From Gorsachius magnificus (Eukaryota > Chordata > Aves > Pelecaniformes > Ardeidae): a DNA stretch of 64,000 nucleotides. The first letter of the stretch is position 1, and the number at the start of each line of letters is the position of its first letter. Below the pieces are notes generated by a model. That model made no database searches and was not told where the DNA came from. It saw only the letters and a program-made list of their open reading frames with translations. Positions 1-12,860 of the stretch are shown here, in pieces. Both the position numbers and the translations under genes were made by a program. The stretch spans positions 4,979,385-5,043,384 of the forward strand of contig CM067084.1 in assembly GCA_034008185.1 (NCBI GenBank), in the 5' to 3' direction.

Positions 1-3000
1 CTGTCAAAGCTGCAGAAAGAACATCGGTTCTAGGGAGGAATTTATGCCTTCTGGGCGCTAGGCACCATGCAGAGAGTTCTAAGTCATTCCTGGGGAACTT
101 AGATATCAGCACAGCAGAGATATTGATCTACTGTGGTTGGATGTCAGCTTGATCCATTGATAAGGACATCACCAGTCAAAATATAACCACAGTTTTAAGG
201 TTTCGAGGATGTGGGAATCCAAATAATGACCCTTTAAAAGGTGCTTTATAGAGAAAGATTGTCTTTTACTGGAGTTTCCATGCAGATATTTATAAGGTGT
301 GGTGCTTGTTTTGGAAATTGTTAGTGTCCCCTTTTCTCTTTCAATTAAAAGTGTATGGAATTAGTGATTGAAATAGAGCAATCAACGTTATCTAAAGAAC
401 TGGCCTACTCATATTTTTGCTGGAGCAAGGAAAACAGGGGAAGAAAAATCAAGTAAAGAACCAATATTTTTGTTAGTTACAGTGTACATAAAAATTCTTG
501 TTCATTTAAAGAAATGAACTTTTACTGTAATTTTGGTGGATAGTGCCTAAAAGGAGAATGTTGTTTGGGCATTTTTTCATACACTTGAGACATTATGAGT
601 AGCTGTACCTTTTTGGCAGTGTATCACAGTACATTAAGTAAGTTCAGGTTACCTGTAATCTTTATATCACAAATGATCTAGCATGGGTCATAAATTCTGT
701 AAATTTGAGGTTGCCGAAAATAGAGAGCAAAATAATCAGTCACTCTCATAACCTGAGCAAGCCTGGATAATCACAAAGAAGAGTTGTGACAGGAACTAAA
801 GGAAAATATGGTTCATTTAATCCTTTATAAATTGATAAACTCTTGCAGCTTTAAAGGAATGACCCTTTCAAAGCAAAATAATCAAATCCATCTCTTGTCA
901 GTTTGGGGAGATTTATATATGGCAGCTGATGATTTTTTAGCAATATTGTCAGTCCGCTTTTCAGATCAATGCCAATGAAATATTTTGTTTACTATTTAAC
1001 CTCCATTTCCCCTAGAATTTGAGAGTTTTAATACCAAAAGTAGTTATGTCTAACTCTATTGATCCAGAGGTAAATTAAATGGCAAACAAAAGCAATTGTA
1101 TTGTTTTGTCAAAGTACTCTCAATAGGGAGCAAAATTCTTTATTAAAACGGGATATGTTGCACTGAAATGAAAAGAAAGTTTCATTTCAAGAATGATCTT
1201 TTAAAAAAGCAGAGAAAGACCTTCACATAGCTAGATTTATTTGATGGGAATAGTACAAAGGTAATAAAACTGAAATTGTGTATTGAATTTCTTTTCCCTA
1301 GTATAAAGACAAAAGACCCCCCCCCAAAAAGTGTAAAACTTACCTAAAATGCATGTGATAATTTTATTCCAACAATGTGTTTTCTTTTTTCTTCAAGTAT
1401 CTAATTGATAACTTTTCTATTTGGTTTTATTTGTTTTTGTTTCCTGCCAAATCCTCTATTGATCTCTGAAATATTGTGTGTACATTTTATATTGTGTATA
1501 AGTTATATACTCACAGTGAGATTGCTATGGCACAAGGACACAATGAACACTTGGATAAAGAGCTTCAGAAGAAAAGGAGGGGCAATCTATTAAATAAAAT
1601 CTACTAAATAAGTAAAAACTTCTAAAGAGGCATTTCCAATGTGGGGTTAGTTAATATTTCAGCCACATACCAGATTAACATAACTGGAAAAATTACCAAT
1701 TTAGCGGGCTGATAAAATCATGACAGTGATTACTAATAATATTAATTCTACTTACAGGTTTGCTTCCCAAGGGCTCTAAGGTCAGTGGGACTTTAGGCAT
1801 TGATTTCAATAGAAGAATAGACTCTTAGGAAAATCAAGAAAGTCATATAAAAGTTTCTTCTTATGTGACAGTTGTGTAAAAGACAAAATGATTAATATAA
1901 AAAAAATACTGTATGTAATAGAAAAGAATGATTTTATATCTTATTCTTGATCACACCAACTTGAAGAACTTGCATCAGTACCACCCCCTTACCAAATCTC
2001 TAGAGATCTAGGTTTGTGCAGCTTACCAAAACTAATTGCTATAGAGTTTATCCATTTGTAATTATTTTCTTTAAGATGGCATTGGCTATTTAAGCTTAAG
2101 GCAATGTGAGAAAATTGATTTTTTTATGATGAAACTCAACCGGCTACAAGTAGGACATCATGATTCCTTTTAAAGATAATCACCTACCTGTGTCTCTGCA
2201 AGCAAAATTGTTGATGCAATAAATAAGAACCCCACAGCATAAATAACACATTTGCAAGTCCTACGTTTTAGATTCTTTTAACTTCTAGGGGTACTTTTTT
2301 CAAAAGAGTTTTTTAAGTTCGCTGAAGTACTATACTATGACTCTAAAGCCCTGAGTGGGAAGTGAGGCAGAGCTACATCTCCCTGCAGGAGGACTGGATG
2401 GGCTGTGACTCAGGCTACCTGTTCCCCACTGCTACAATTCTTTGTGCAGGTTGTGTGTTGGCCTAGTGGCAAAGCCTCGTCTCCATACCCTGGGCGCAAT
2501 GTCAGCGCTCCCATGAATTTTCAGCCATTCCATTACCTGGAAGCACGGGATAAAAATACTGTATTCGAGTTATTTAAATCAAGTAGAATTTTCATATTCA
2601 TTGAGAAGGCATTTCGGAAGTGGGGCAGTATACCTGTAGGTGATCTTGTAAAAAGCTATGTAGGTTGGACAAGTTGTAAAGGCTCTGAAGCAAAGTATGT
2701 GCCTGTATGATAATATTTCATGATAATATTCTACTGGTACCAATACTGATCCGCATAGCAGTGTTCCACTGATACAGAGAAATGTTGGATAAAATTTCCC
2801 AATTTACTGCACAGGTGTGGGGGGATATATTCTGTAATATTGGGTGGGTAATAATAAAGGACCCTCTCCTGAAATCTTTCCCTTACATAGACAAACACAC
2901 AAAGGTATAATCCAGCTTTAATCAGAGAAATGGTTTTGCTGTAGAAATTTGCTCAAATCCACCTCAATCCTTGTCAGCAACTCTGTAGTTGTACCAGATG

Positions 3001-4471
3001 ATGTTCAGCTAAAGAAGAAAGGATAGGGCTAGGGGCAGATGCAAATAAATGACTTTTGAAAGCTGAGTTTACTGGTCATGTCATTTCCAGGTTGCCGAGC
3101 GTTGATTATGGGTGTTGTGGCCACTAACAGTGGAAAAATCCTCATGCACATACCTTACCCTTCCCTCCTTCTCTAGCAGGTAAGGCTGTCTTAAGATGCC
3201 TGTAAGAGGATACAGGTAAGAAGGTCTCTGCAAGAAGGCTGTTCAGGCTGAGGTGGTCAGTTCCCTGTTGCCAGAGGGCCAGGGAAAGCAAGCTGTCTGC
3301 CTCACTTGGAGCCTGCTGCCTGCAGTTGCACTTTGTGCGCTCAGCTAGCTCTGAGTTTGCTTGTGATGGTTCACAGGATGGGGATTTGTAACTATTTACA
3401 GAAATAATAAGATGAGGACGACAGAGGAGCTTGTGACACAACGTGTTTTTTAAACTTGTATTTCTTTGGGTTGGCATTTATTAAGCTTTGTTTACTAGTG
3501 AGATTTGTACTGATTTTGTTACTATACACATGGAAGCATTGTACTTAAAATAGTGAAATTGATGGGTTTATTTATATTTCTACTTCTTGTACTAAATATT
3601 TGTTTTCTAGTTCAGCAAGGTAAGCTGGAAGACTGCCCTGAGAAATCTGTTCGATGGGCAGTGGAGACCTGAAAAGTTGTATTTGATTTAAGGGATGAGG
3701 GTGAAAAGATGAAAGAAGTTCTAATGTAAATGACAACAGGTATCAACAAGATTATATACCAGTATTGAATTAATATGTAGTTCAACTTCAGAAAGTTTAA
3801 ATGTATTCTGGCATTTGGCCAGATAAAAATGGGGTGCTACAGTTCAAGAAATTAAACTGTCATTAAAGAACACTTAGAATTAGCTTGTAAAATAAATCTA
3901 CAAAAATATCAATGGAAGTAATGGCTGGGGCAGGGAAAATAAAACTAAACCAGAATGCACATTACAGGCTTTATGAATGTTATCTCTGTATTTTATCACT
4001 CATATTAAATAAGAGCAAAAGCCAAGTATAACATGATTCAAAACAAGCAGACAAATTGTTTACCCTATAAATGTGAAATGTTACAGAAACGTTTATGCAG
4101 AGAGCTCATATTTTAGGAGTAGGTATTACTTATCAGTTTATTTTCTTTTGCTTTTCAAGGTGATTTCTTGTTGATACTGATAAACTCTATTCTGTTTAGC
4201 ATGCGGACAAGAATATGACTTGGAAACTTGCAACTCTGCCTAGCCCTATGGCAGGATGAAATGAAAATTTGTTCTTGCTGTTTCCACAGGTCTTTTTGAT
4301 GTGAATAATAAAGCCAACAGAAGAAACAGGATTACTGTTTCATAGAAAATTTAGATTTTTCCTAATTTTCATTTTGGCCTAGATCTGCTTAAATTTGTAA
4401 TTTCAAATTTTCTTAACTGAGAGGAGGTAGAATTTCATTTTAAAAGCACCAAAACATGTAATGAAGCAGAC
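1..4471. other. AT-rich non-coding stretch
   Basis: I see no supportable gene here. The longest frames are 2405-2710 (+, opens at GTG, about 101 codons) and 3142-3477 (-, about 111 codons). Neither resembles a protein family I know, and neither has the codon bias or splice context that would support it. Small items include a run of nine C at 1317-1325 and a GC-richer patch at about 3080-3360. Probably intergenic or intronic. Confidence 0.6.
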
Positions 4472-4555
4472 CCTGCAGCTTCATTGGTATTCTTGTCAGT
4501 TTTACTGCTGCTATTGGCAGAGAAGCTGACAAGAATACCAATGTCACTGAGCAGG
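4472..4555 (+). ncRNA. Candidate pre-miRNA-like hairpin with perfect 18-bp stem
   Basis: Positions 4482-4499 (CATTGGTATTCTTGTCAG) and 4526-4543 are exact reverse complements, separated by a 26-nt loop. The structure extends in both directions. Below the main stem, CCTGC at 4472-4476 pairs with GCAGG at 4551-4555 across a small internal loop. Inside the loop, CTGC at 4508-4511 pairs with GCAG at 4517-4520. The whole is about 84 nt, the size of a metazoan pre-miRNA foldback. I do not recognise the arm as a known miRNA. A perfect stem is also what a young inverted duplication or a small non-autonomous DNA transposon would give. Strand is undecided because the complement folds equally well. No transcription evidence is available. 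Confidence 0.35.
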
Positions 4556-4659
4556 CAGGTTGTTCCCAAAATCTATAATTCTGGGCAATTTATCCCAAAG
4601 TGACCACATTCTAATCCACGCTCTTTCCTTTGAAGCTGGAGTCTTGAAAGTCTTTACTC

Positions 4660-4680
4660 TTTTTTTTTTTTTTTTTTTTT
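4660..4680. repeat. Poly(T) tract, 21 bp
   Basis: Uninterrupted run of T, followed by further pyrimidine-rich sequence (CTTCTTTTTCTCTCC). No retroelement body is recognisable on either side, so it is recorded only as a mononucleotide repeat. Confidence 0.9.
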
Positions 4681-4689
4681 CTTCTTTTT

Positions 4690-7600
4690 CTCTCCAGAAT
4701 CCCTGACTCTGGAGCAGATGGACATTTCCATCACTGAGAAACTACTTTGAGAAACACCAGCATCCAGGTGGTTTGGCTGGATAGAATATGTGGTACTGTC
4801 CCATAGTCACAGAGCTCAAATTTCAACCATTAACAAGGGTTAATGCCCTTCAGAGTTTCAGCAAGATTTTTTAGACCTCAGCAGGTTTCATTAGTCTCAC
4901 TGATGGAGTGAGTTGCCTCTGCTTAGGGCTCCCATGGTTTCTGAACTCTGAGATACAAATTCTCTGTCATTATAATGCAGAATATACCAGCGCTGCTCAG
5001 GGTTTAGAGATTTTTGTATCAGAACATGCAAATTTTCATTTCTTCTTATCCTCTTTGGTGAACCCTTTGTGTCTCCAGTGAGAGAAAAGAGCAAAGGTGG
5101 TGACAGAGTGCCACCTGAAAATAGTCAGCAGCCCGTTAGTGTCATTCACTCATATCCATGCTCCAGCTCTGTCTAAGTCTACAGAGGCAACCTCATTTGG
5201 CCATGTTTTGCTTCTGGGTCACCTGCCTCTGACAAGCTAATACCTACAGGACAGATATAGGAACTCAGCAATACACAGCAACTGTGTAGAGGGACAGAAG
5301 TCTTTGCGAGAGAATGCTAAGGTAGAAATAATGACCTCTGGAGTAATAGTTCTGAGAGCTGCTACAGTGAGATACTCCCTTGAAATATTTTACTTATGAG
5401 CCTGTGTGGCTGAGCTGAAGTTTTACTTGGCTTTCTTCACACACTGTAAATATTCTTCTCCAGTCTTCTCCAGGTTGCGATTGCTCTGTGTTCATTACTG
5501 GCATGTATATGTTTGCTGAATCTATGAATTAGATATCAGAGAAAAACTGAAGGCCTGTAGCAAAAAACAGCTTAGTCAATTTTGCTTTCAATATACACTC
5601 CCTACCTCTTTAGCAGAAACAAATCTAGTGCAGTATCAGTGTAGGTAGAATCTTTAAGAAAATACCTGCTACCAAAATAAGATTAAAGCTGACAGTTTGA
5701 CTATAGGTCCTTCTAGCTGAGGAAGAGATTATTAAAAATACTTTTAATTATAAAAATCACTTAGGTGTCTTATACCAGGAAAAATAGTATTTTATGAAGG
5801 GTTGAGCAGTGCACATTCAACAGGAGACTTCACATAGATTAATCCGCCCACAGGGACGCCAGTCAGCCAATTTGATTCTTTCAGTGGTTTACCAAGTTCT
5901 GATGTGCTTAGCAGTGAATTTGACTTATCGTCAAAGTTCCGTAAGTCAAGAGGGATTGATACTCTTATAACAGCTCCACTTGGTTTTCCTTTATTTAATT
6001 AAATAAGAGAGTTAGTGAAATTGCATTTTCTATCTTTGCTGTGCAGACCAACAGAGTAAGTATAAAGCTGTCATTGATGTGGTATGAGCTCACGATTTTA
6101 ATCTAGCTGGATAAATTGGACAACTGTATATTTTATGACAGTCACAGTAGCTAGCCTACAGGAGTTGTTTGAGAAGCATAAATTAGCCATATGTCTAGGT
6201 GTTTCATTAACAAACATCTTAATATGAACATTCATCTTGCTGAATGTGGCATCTCAGCTATAATAACAATGTTTGAGTTGTTCTATTATGCCTAGATGTG
6301 CATTCTCATTTCAGAAGATATTAGAGTTATTGAGCCTTCAACAAATGAACTATGTAAGGAGAAACTAAGTACGTTATGAGCCAATGCCTGGTCTGCTGTA
6401 AGGATGTTACAGTTCCTGTTAGTAAGGATTTGCTGACTTCAGAGAGGAGGATCCTGCCATCCATTTCCATATGAAAATACATACATTGTGTCATGCAAAT
6501 AGCCATGTGAACTTAGATCACACTATGAGGCCCTGTGTTTTGCTCAGTATGGCAGTTGCCAGTTGAGAAATAAATTATTTGTATATAGGCAGGACTTAAA
6601 AGAGCTGTGGAGCACTCTAGTAGTGCTTGGATAATGTTCTGTGGTTTGGGAACAATATCAGAGATGATTCAGAGCAGCAGTGTATTTGTAATTTGCATGT
6701 ATCTGACTTGATTATGGTGGGACTCTAGACAAAATGACTGTTAGCTGAATGCTAACCTGCTGCTTTTATGCCATTGATACTGGTATAGACATAGATACGT
6801 GCATTTTATCCTTAAATATAAGTCTGAAATTTTCAAAATTAAAGATGCAACATTTAAAAATAAATAGGATACTGTATAGCTCAGAGCCCATCTGTTTCAA
6901 TCAAAGATGCAGAAGTTCATGGTGTGAAACACTTACGTGCAATTTTTAAAAGGGCAATTTTATGACCAATAAATAAGGAGCATACTCTAATTTTAAAGAG
7001 TAAAAGCTAATTACCTATTGTGTGGCAGGGAGCAAGAAGAAATTCTTTCACTACTGGTATTTCACAGGTTGCTTGGAGGGAGATGATAAGCCTTCATCAA
7101 GGAAGTCATCATCCTTCCTTCTTTATGCCCTATATAGACCTTGATAGCAGATCATAGGACCTAACAGGGACATTTATACCTCTTCAAGACAGATAGGAGC
7201 AAAGCTGTGGACTCAGTAGCAAGTATTGTAGCCAACACAGGATAATCCATCACTTATCTAAGTGAGCAGCCTATTGGTACTTCCTACTCTCTTTAATAAG
7301 GACTTAACAGACAAGAAATTATACTGTGCGGTATCTAAACTATAAAAAGTTTACTGGAAGTGGAGTAATTGAGCTTTGGTTTGTGCTATTTCCTGCTTAT
7401 GTCTAATGCTCTGCATGTTACGGTTCTTTTCCTCTGATATCAGACTTTGCCAAGAGGACAATCTGTTACTAGATGGACCGGTCGTCGGACACACATTAGC
7501 AAATTCACCCTTTCCTCTATAACTCAAAAGACAAGAAAGCATAGATTTATGTCTTAAATATCATATAGTATGTTAAACTGTCAGTGTTTGGGGAGAAAGA

Positions 7601-9370
7601 TATACTCAAACTGTATTAAAATTATCAGTGAATCAATATTTAACGAAGTGTTGAAATTAACTTTCGCGTTAATGAGCGTCGTGGAAGACTAAGTTTGGTG
7701 TCCAAATCTATTCATCTATGGTAAATATTTCCAAGATGTTGCATCTGAGATAGGAATGAATAAATTAATTCACAATGCTGAAATATTAGAACAGCTTGAC
7801 TTTAAGAAAAGAATATTAACAGGTTTCCTTATAGAAGCATGCACACACTCATCTGAATTTCTTCTCAATATTCCTCATAAAGAAAAATATCTTGTCAGCA
7901 TTCAGTGCTTGTTAACAGCTACAGTTTTCTGAGAAATCAATACTTATTCCTGAGAAAGTGGCAGAATTTGGAATGGGATAATCTCACTTACTGAAATCAG
8001 AATATGAAATCAGTTATTTGCAAAACAATATTTACTACTTTATGGAATCCATGTATTTTTCTGCTTTCTACTATGCTAGAGTTTTACATCCGAATTTTCA
8101 TTTGGGTAACTTGTCTTTGATCCCTTATTGTGGTTTAGTCTCCAGTTAATGTGTTGTGTCATGAACTTAAGTGCATGCATGATCAGTTTCTTTCAATTAC
8201 TTTTCAAATAGTAGAAAAAAAAGCATAAGTAATATTCACCCTGAAAATGTCTTTCCAGTTTTATCTTGCTTATTCTGATATACTTTCAAAAATTACAACT
8301 CAGTTGCCTATCAAGCCATTCTCAAAGTTACAAAAGGAGCTACTGATAACTTGGACACATTTTCAAATCCTTTTAATCCCAGCATTTAGAGAGAATGATT
8401 TTATTAGGATATACATGTTTCCATGATTTCCAAGCCTGATACTATGGAATGTATCCTTGTGCTGTTAACCCTTTTTTGCAGATGAATAGAAATTATCAAA
8501 ATATTTTTAAATAACTTTCACATCAAATGATGACTTATGTACTTCAAGATATGCAGCATATTATCTGGGTAGTTAGCTGGAAGCAAAGAGTCAATTTTGT
8601 ATTAGTTTGTGAACAAGCAACATTAGTAATTGCGAATGATGCTGATGATGCAAATGGAAAAAAATGCTTGTTATAAAATTAAAATCACTGACAGTATACC
8701 AATATTGCATTTTGAAATACTCCTAATGCAGCTTTATTGCTGTATTGAAATGATCTAGCAAAGATTATTGCTCTTTCAACTGTAATAACAGACAACCATT
8801 TGAAATATTTGCTATTTCCATGGTGAGCTGCATAGAAAAGAAAGCAAATAAATGCTCCCTTTGGCTATACATCATTTCTTATATGCTACAGAAAACCTAT
8901 GGGTGAATTTAAAAGAAAAAAAACAAAACCAAACAAACTTGTTTGGGTTTATGTCACTGTCACGTAATTAACACGAGTAACTTTTTATTGTTTCTGTAGA
9001 TGGTATTGTCACTTTACAAAAGTATATGCATTTTATAGATACAAAAAGTGTTTCAAGAATTCTGTTATTTCATGTTATGCTAGAATTGCTTTTATGTCCT
9101 CCATTTTTTCTGATGTTTTATATCTGAAAGACCAGTATGAGCATTTGAGAAGCTTATTCTGCATAAACTGCAGTAAGCATTATGGCAGACTTTCTGACTT
9201 TATTGATCGTTGAAAGATTTTTTTGTACAGTGGTCCTAGAAAGTGCAAAGTCTCTTTTCTTCGAGTTACATCCTGATTATCAGAAGTCTGGTCGCAATTT
9301 ATCTTAGACAATTAAAAATACTGATATAGATATATCTGTTTAGCTGCAATATGACACCCTTCGCATTGGC
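4690..9370. other. AT-rich non-coding stretch
   Basis: No gene or interspersed repeat recognised. Short open frames on both strands look like chance frames. A perfect 16-bp palindrome sits at 5991-6006, and a small 7-bp inverted repeat (AAGGAAG/CTTCCTT) lies near 7099-7120. Otherwise nothing stands out. Confidence 0.6.
5991..6006. repeat. Perfect 16-bp AT palindrome
   Basis: TTATTTAATTAAATAA equals its own reverse complement. Pairing does not continue outside it. In DNA this AT-rich such palindromes arise often. It contains overlapping TAAT/TTAATTAA homeodomain-type cores, but no function can be claimed. Confidence 0.8.
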
Positions 9371-9377
9371 CCGGTCC

Positions 9378-9424
9378 ACTGTGGTGTAGAGGAAATAGAT
9401 AGCAGAGGGTGCTACACCAACAGT
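9378..9424. repeat. Inverted repeat, 12-bp stem with one bulge
   Basis: ACTGTGGTGTAG (9378-9389) pairs with CTACACCAACAGT (9412-9424) with a single bulged base, around a 22-nt loop. The stem is GC-richer than its surroundings. The total length of about 47 nt is short for a pre-miRNA. It could be a small foldback in a transcript or chance. Confidence 0.5.
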
Positions 9425-9429
9425 CAAGG

Positions 9430-12400
9430 TAAATACGTAGGTTAAAATCATATTTAGATATGAAATTGTTCAATATGTAGGGCAATTTTTGCTGGTACAG
9501 TCAACAATGAAGACTTACTTATTTTTGCATTTCAGTGGTAGTCGAAGCAGGATCTGTTAGTTGAGATGCTATATAAATAACAGTGTGTGAGACTGAGCCC
9601 TCCACAAAATGTTGTAGCCAAAAACTGGCCTTCAGAAAAGATTTCTAAAATGTAGTTATACAGATGTCTCACAGGGGCTTGCAAATCAGAACCTTATTCA
9701 CAGTTGGTTTCAGGTCTTCATTCATCTCTGGACAGTTTTTCAGACTTCAGACAGTATTCTCAGTAGAAACAGGGGAATTCTCCAGTGCTTCCTTTGAAGG
9801 AGTGATACAGGTCAATTCTCTGAAACTCTTGATTTTCATTCTGGTTCCACTGAGCAGTTCTGATATTCTGCAGTTGTATCAGTAGCTCAGAGTGCACCAC
9901 CAGCATGAAAAAAAGGGTGCCCAGTTTGAGCAGAATTCCTCCTGGCTGGATGAAGTTTCCAAGAACTTTCATGAGGCCTTTCCTTGGATATCTCCAGGTT
10001 CTGAGCAGAGAAACAAGTTTTCTAATGGCTTTAAGACTCTATCATTCACAGAACAGTCAGTGAGACATTGAAAAATATTAACATGCATACACAGTAAACA
10101 TTTGCAGCTTATCAAATCGCTAATTAAACTATGTAGCAGTTTTTTTTCCATACCATGGCATTTCCTTAGCAGACTCACAAGTACAAGAACAGAGGCCAGA
10201 CTAACATCACAGTTTGGCAGGCAGAATTTCAAATGTGGGCTTACATGAATTACATTTATTTCACAGGTACAAAGTCAGTAAAGCTTCAAACCACTGGAGT
10301 AAAGCTTCAGATCATGGATTTGTGTTTCATTACTAGTTTTTCTTTAAAAACTGTTTCTTCAGGCTGCATTTTACACTGAAAACAAGGTTAAGTCAACAAT
10401 AGTTAGTGTTGCTTTGAAAGGGTTTGATTGACTCATTCATCCCTTTGCTCATTCAGTGACTGAAATAAATTATTTCCCTTAGAATGATGCATATGTGATA
10501 ACTCTAAGGGACAAAGTCATGTGCTTCCCTTTTGGTTTCTCATTGAAAAAATAGAAATAAAAGGAAATGAGGAAAAAATAAATTTAAGTTTATGTTTCAT
10601 TTTGGTTTCTAAGCACTGGGAAAAATACTTCAAAATTTATTTTTCCCTTTTTTCCCCCCTTCATTTTAGGCCATAAATGAAATGCTTACCTTTGCAGCCA
10701 GCAGGTGGGCAATAAATATTCCTTTAGAGTGGAGGAAGCAGTATAATGGGTCTGTAACAGCGGTTGTCTCCATCTGTTGCCATTTCCTCATTTTTCACTG
10801 TAATTTTCCTTCAGTGTAAAGTAGCTGTACTGCTTTCCCTTTCTGACCACACTCCTCCTTTATTCTGGATAGGATCTTGGATAGGAAGACAGATACAGCT
10901 TGTAATGGAGGGAAATAGCTATTTGTGCTTGCTTTTTGAGCCCTGATAGCAACTTCTGGAAACTTCCTAGGTTTTTTAATACTACTTTTTAATCAGCTAA
11001 ACTTGCAAACATTCTGGGAAGAAAAAAGATGCAGTGTAGTAACATTAAATGTTATTAAGAAAAAATCAAGAGAATATTGAGAATTACCAAACTAATAAAG
11101 TGATTTGTATTGACTTCTGTAGTTCACTTTCTATACCTGTAACTAAATCCTAAGCAGAAATAAGTTCCTATGGCCTATCAGAAATACCCTGCGTGGTCTT
11201 AATATTTCTTTAAGGTTCACTGAAGAGAGCAAAGCCAGAAAAGTATTGCTGGAGTATTGCTGAGATGGTTAAACTGCAAGTTTTCCCTTTATTTTTAAAG
11301 TAGGCAGGTGAATACTTCTTATAACTTTCAATGTTCTTTTGTTAAATGGTATCGTATGAGTAATCACTCTTTTGCTGCAAATCTTTAAAGCATCGGAAGA
11401 AATGTATAGATAATTTTAAAACTGTTTTCTCATACCAATGAATTGTGTGGGGTGTGTATGTCAGGTGAGCAGCGCTGACAGACTCGATGTATCAAATCTG
11501 ACATATCAATGAGTTATTTGCCTGGGAATTTATTGTAAGGAAGAGCGAATACATAGATTTTCAGAATGGAAACCAGCCAGTAATATTTTCTAACAGGACA
11601 ATTGTGATCTTAAATTCTTATCTGTGGGAAGTTGCCACTTCTTTGTGTATTGTGATTTACCTTGACATTTTCCCAGGTGTGTACTTGTTACTGGCAAATG
11701 CTGACCAGTGTAAACTTAGGTCTTAAAATCCACAAAATGGCAAGTAGTATTTTTAAATAGTTTTGCTATTAGAAAGATGAAGGTAACTTTCATTCTTAAG
11801 AGGAAACTTTCCTGCATCACACAGATTAAGGATAGCAGTGCTAAATAACTTTGCTCCCCTTAATAGTCAGTCTTAGAGCTTTGTTTGCAATTAAAATGCA
11901 ATTTTGCTGGTATTCTCAGTAAAGCTGCCCAAAAATTATATTCATGCAGATATAAATAAATACTATTAATGCTTTCATCCTCTATCACAACTTTCAGCAT
12001 TCGTAGTCTGCAGATGGATAGCACTGGAAAAAATGCAGATTAATTAGAGTTATGACTGGAAATTTAAGCTTTGAAAGAAGAGATTGTTAGCAGGTACACT
12101 GAGCTTCAAAAGCAATGCACACAGTGCTAGGAAGCTGGCAGCTGAGACCTCATGGAAATAGGAAGAGAAAATAATATCAAGCAATATGATCTCTATACAC
12201 TTTTACAACCCAAGTACAAATAAAAAATTGTTCTCTGAGATTACAGTGTGAAATATAAAATGTGAAGCTGAATACAATATTCTGGCAAGTAAGCAGTCAG
12301 AGGGGACAATATTACCTGAAATGAATGGATCAGAAGGCTCATGTGGTGTTTCAAACCAGCAGTGTTTGAAGGGATCAAAGTGCTCCAGACACACTCCTGT

Positions 12401-12774
12401 CATTTACTACATTACCAAAAGCTAACCAAGAAAAGAGTTGCAGTAAGGAACATGTAAAAGTATTTAAATATATCATGCATTAGAAGTACCTCTGTGCTAA
12501 TAATTGAGAGTGACAAAAATACTGGAAGGAGAAATAAGAAGGGTGCCAAAGATACCTCCTGTTCAACTGATAAACTTAGTAATACTGCTATCTAAAAAGT
12601 GCAGTTTGGGATCTACAGGTTTCACTTTAAATAATGTTTGAATCCAGTACAGCTGTGGCTTCAGATGAATCAAAAAGAAGATTCAACCATTTTTATCAAA
12701 TATCACACATGTTTTAGGGGTGATCAGAAAGGGACAATATGAAAGATTTTACACATTTTCATATAGGTTTCACT
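9430..12774. other. AT-rich non-coding stretch
   Basis: No gene or known repeat recognised. Overlapping short frames at 9664-10232 on both strands look like shadows with no family resemblance. A perfect 9-bp inverted repeat (TCCCTTAGA at 10475-10483, TCTAAGGGA at 10503-10511) with a 19-nt loop is the only ordered structure noticed. Confidence 0.6.
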
Positions 12775-12800
12775 AACTGTTAACTGTTAGGTTAACAGTT
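12775..12800. repeat. Perfect 10-bp inverted repeat at the CR1 5' edge
   Basis: AACTGTTAAC (12775-12784) and GTTAACAGTT (12791-12800) are exact reverse complements around a 6-nt loop, TGTTAG. The right arm lies inside the CR1 end and the left arm in or next to the flank, so the structure straddles the likely insertion boundary. Confidence 0.8.
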
Positions 12801-12860
12801 GGACTTGATGATCTTAAAGGTCTTTTCCAACCTAGATGATTCTATGATTCTGTGATTCTA
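12785..12860 (+). mobile_element. CR1 LINE, short 3' end fragment
   Basis: The sequence reads through the standard avian CR1 3' terminus: TTGGACTTGATGATCTTAAA, then GGTCTTTTCCAACC, then GATTCTATGATTCTGTGATT. Only about 75 bp is kept, so this is a severely 5'-truncated insertion, as is typical of CR1. No reverse transcriptase sequence remains. The orientation is plus because the terminal ATTCTATG-type repeat is at the right end. The left edge is uncertain by several bases. Confidence 0.9.

Noticed and set aside
2405..2710. 101-codon plus-strand frame
   Set aside because: Opens with GTG, has no recognisable domain, no GC or codon contrast and no splice context; chance frame.
3142..3477. 111-codon minus-strand frame
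   Set aside because: Lies over a GC-richer patch that lowers stop frequency; no family resemblance and no conserved motif.
10475..10511. Perfect 9-bp inverted repeat with 19-nt loop
   Set aside because: Length is within what is expected by chance somewhere in 64 kb, with no extension of pairing.
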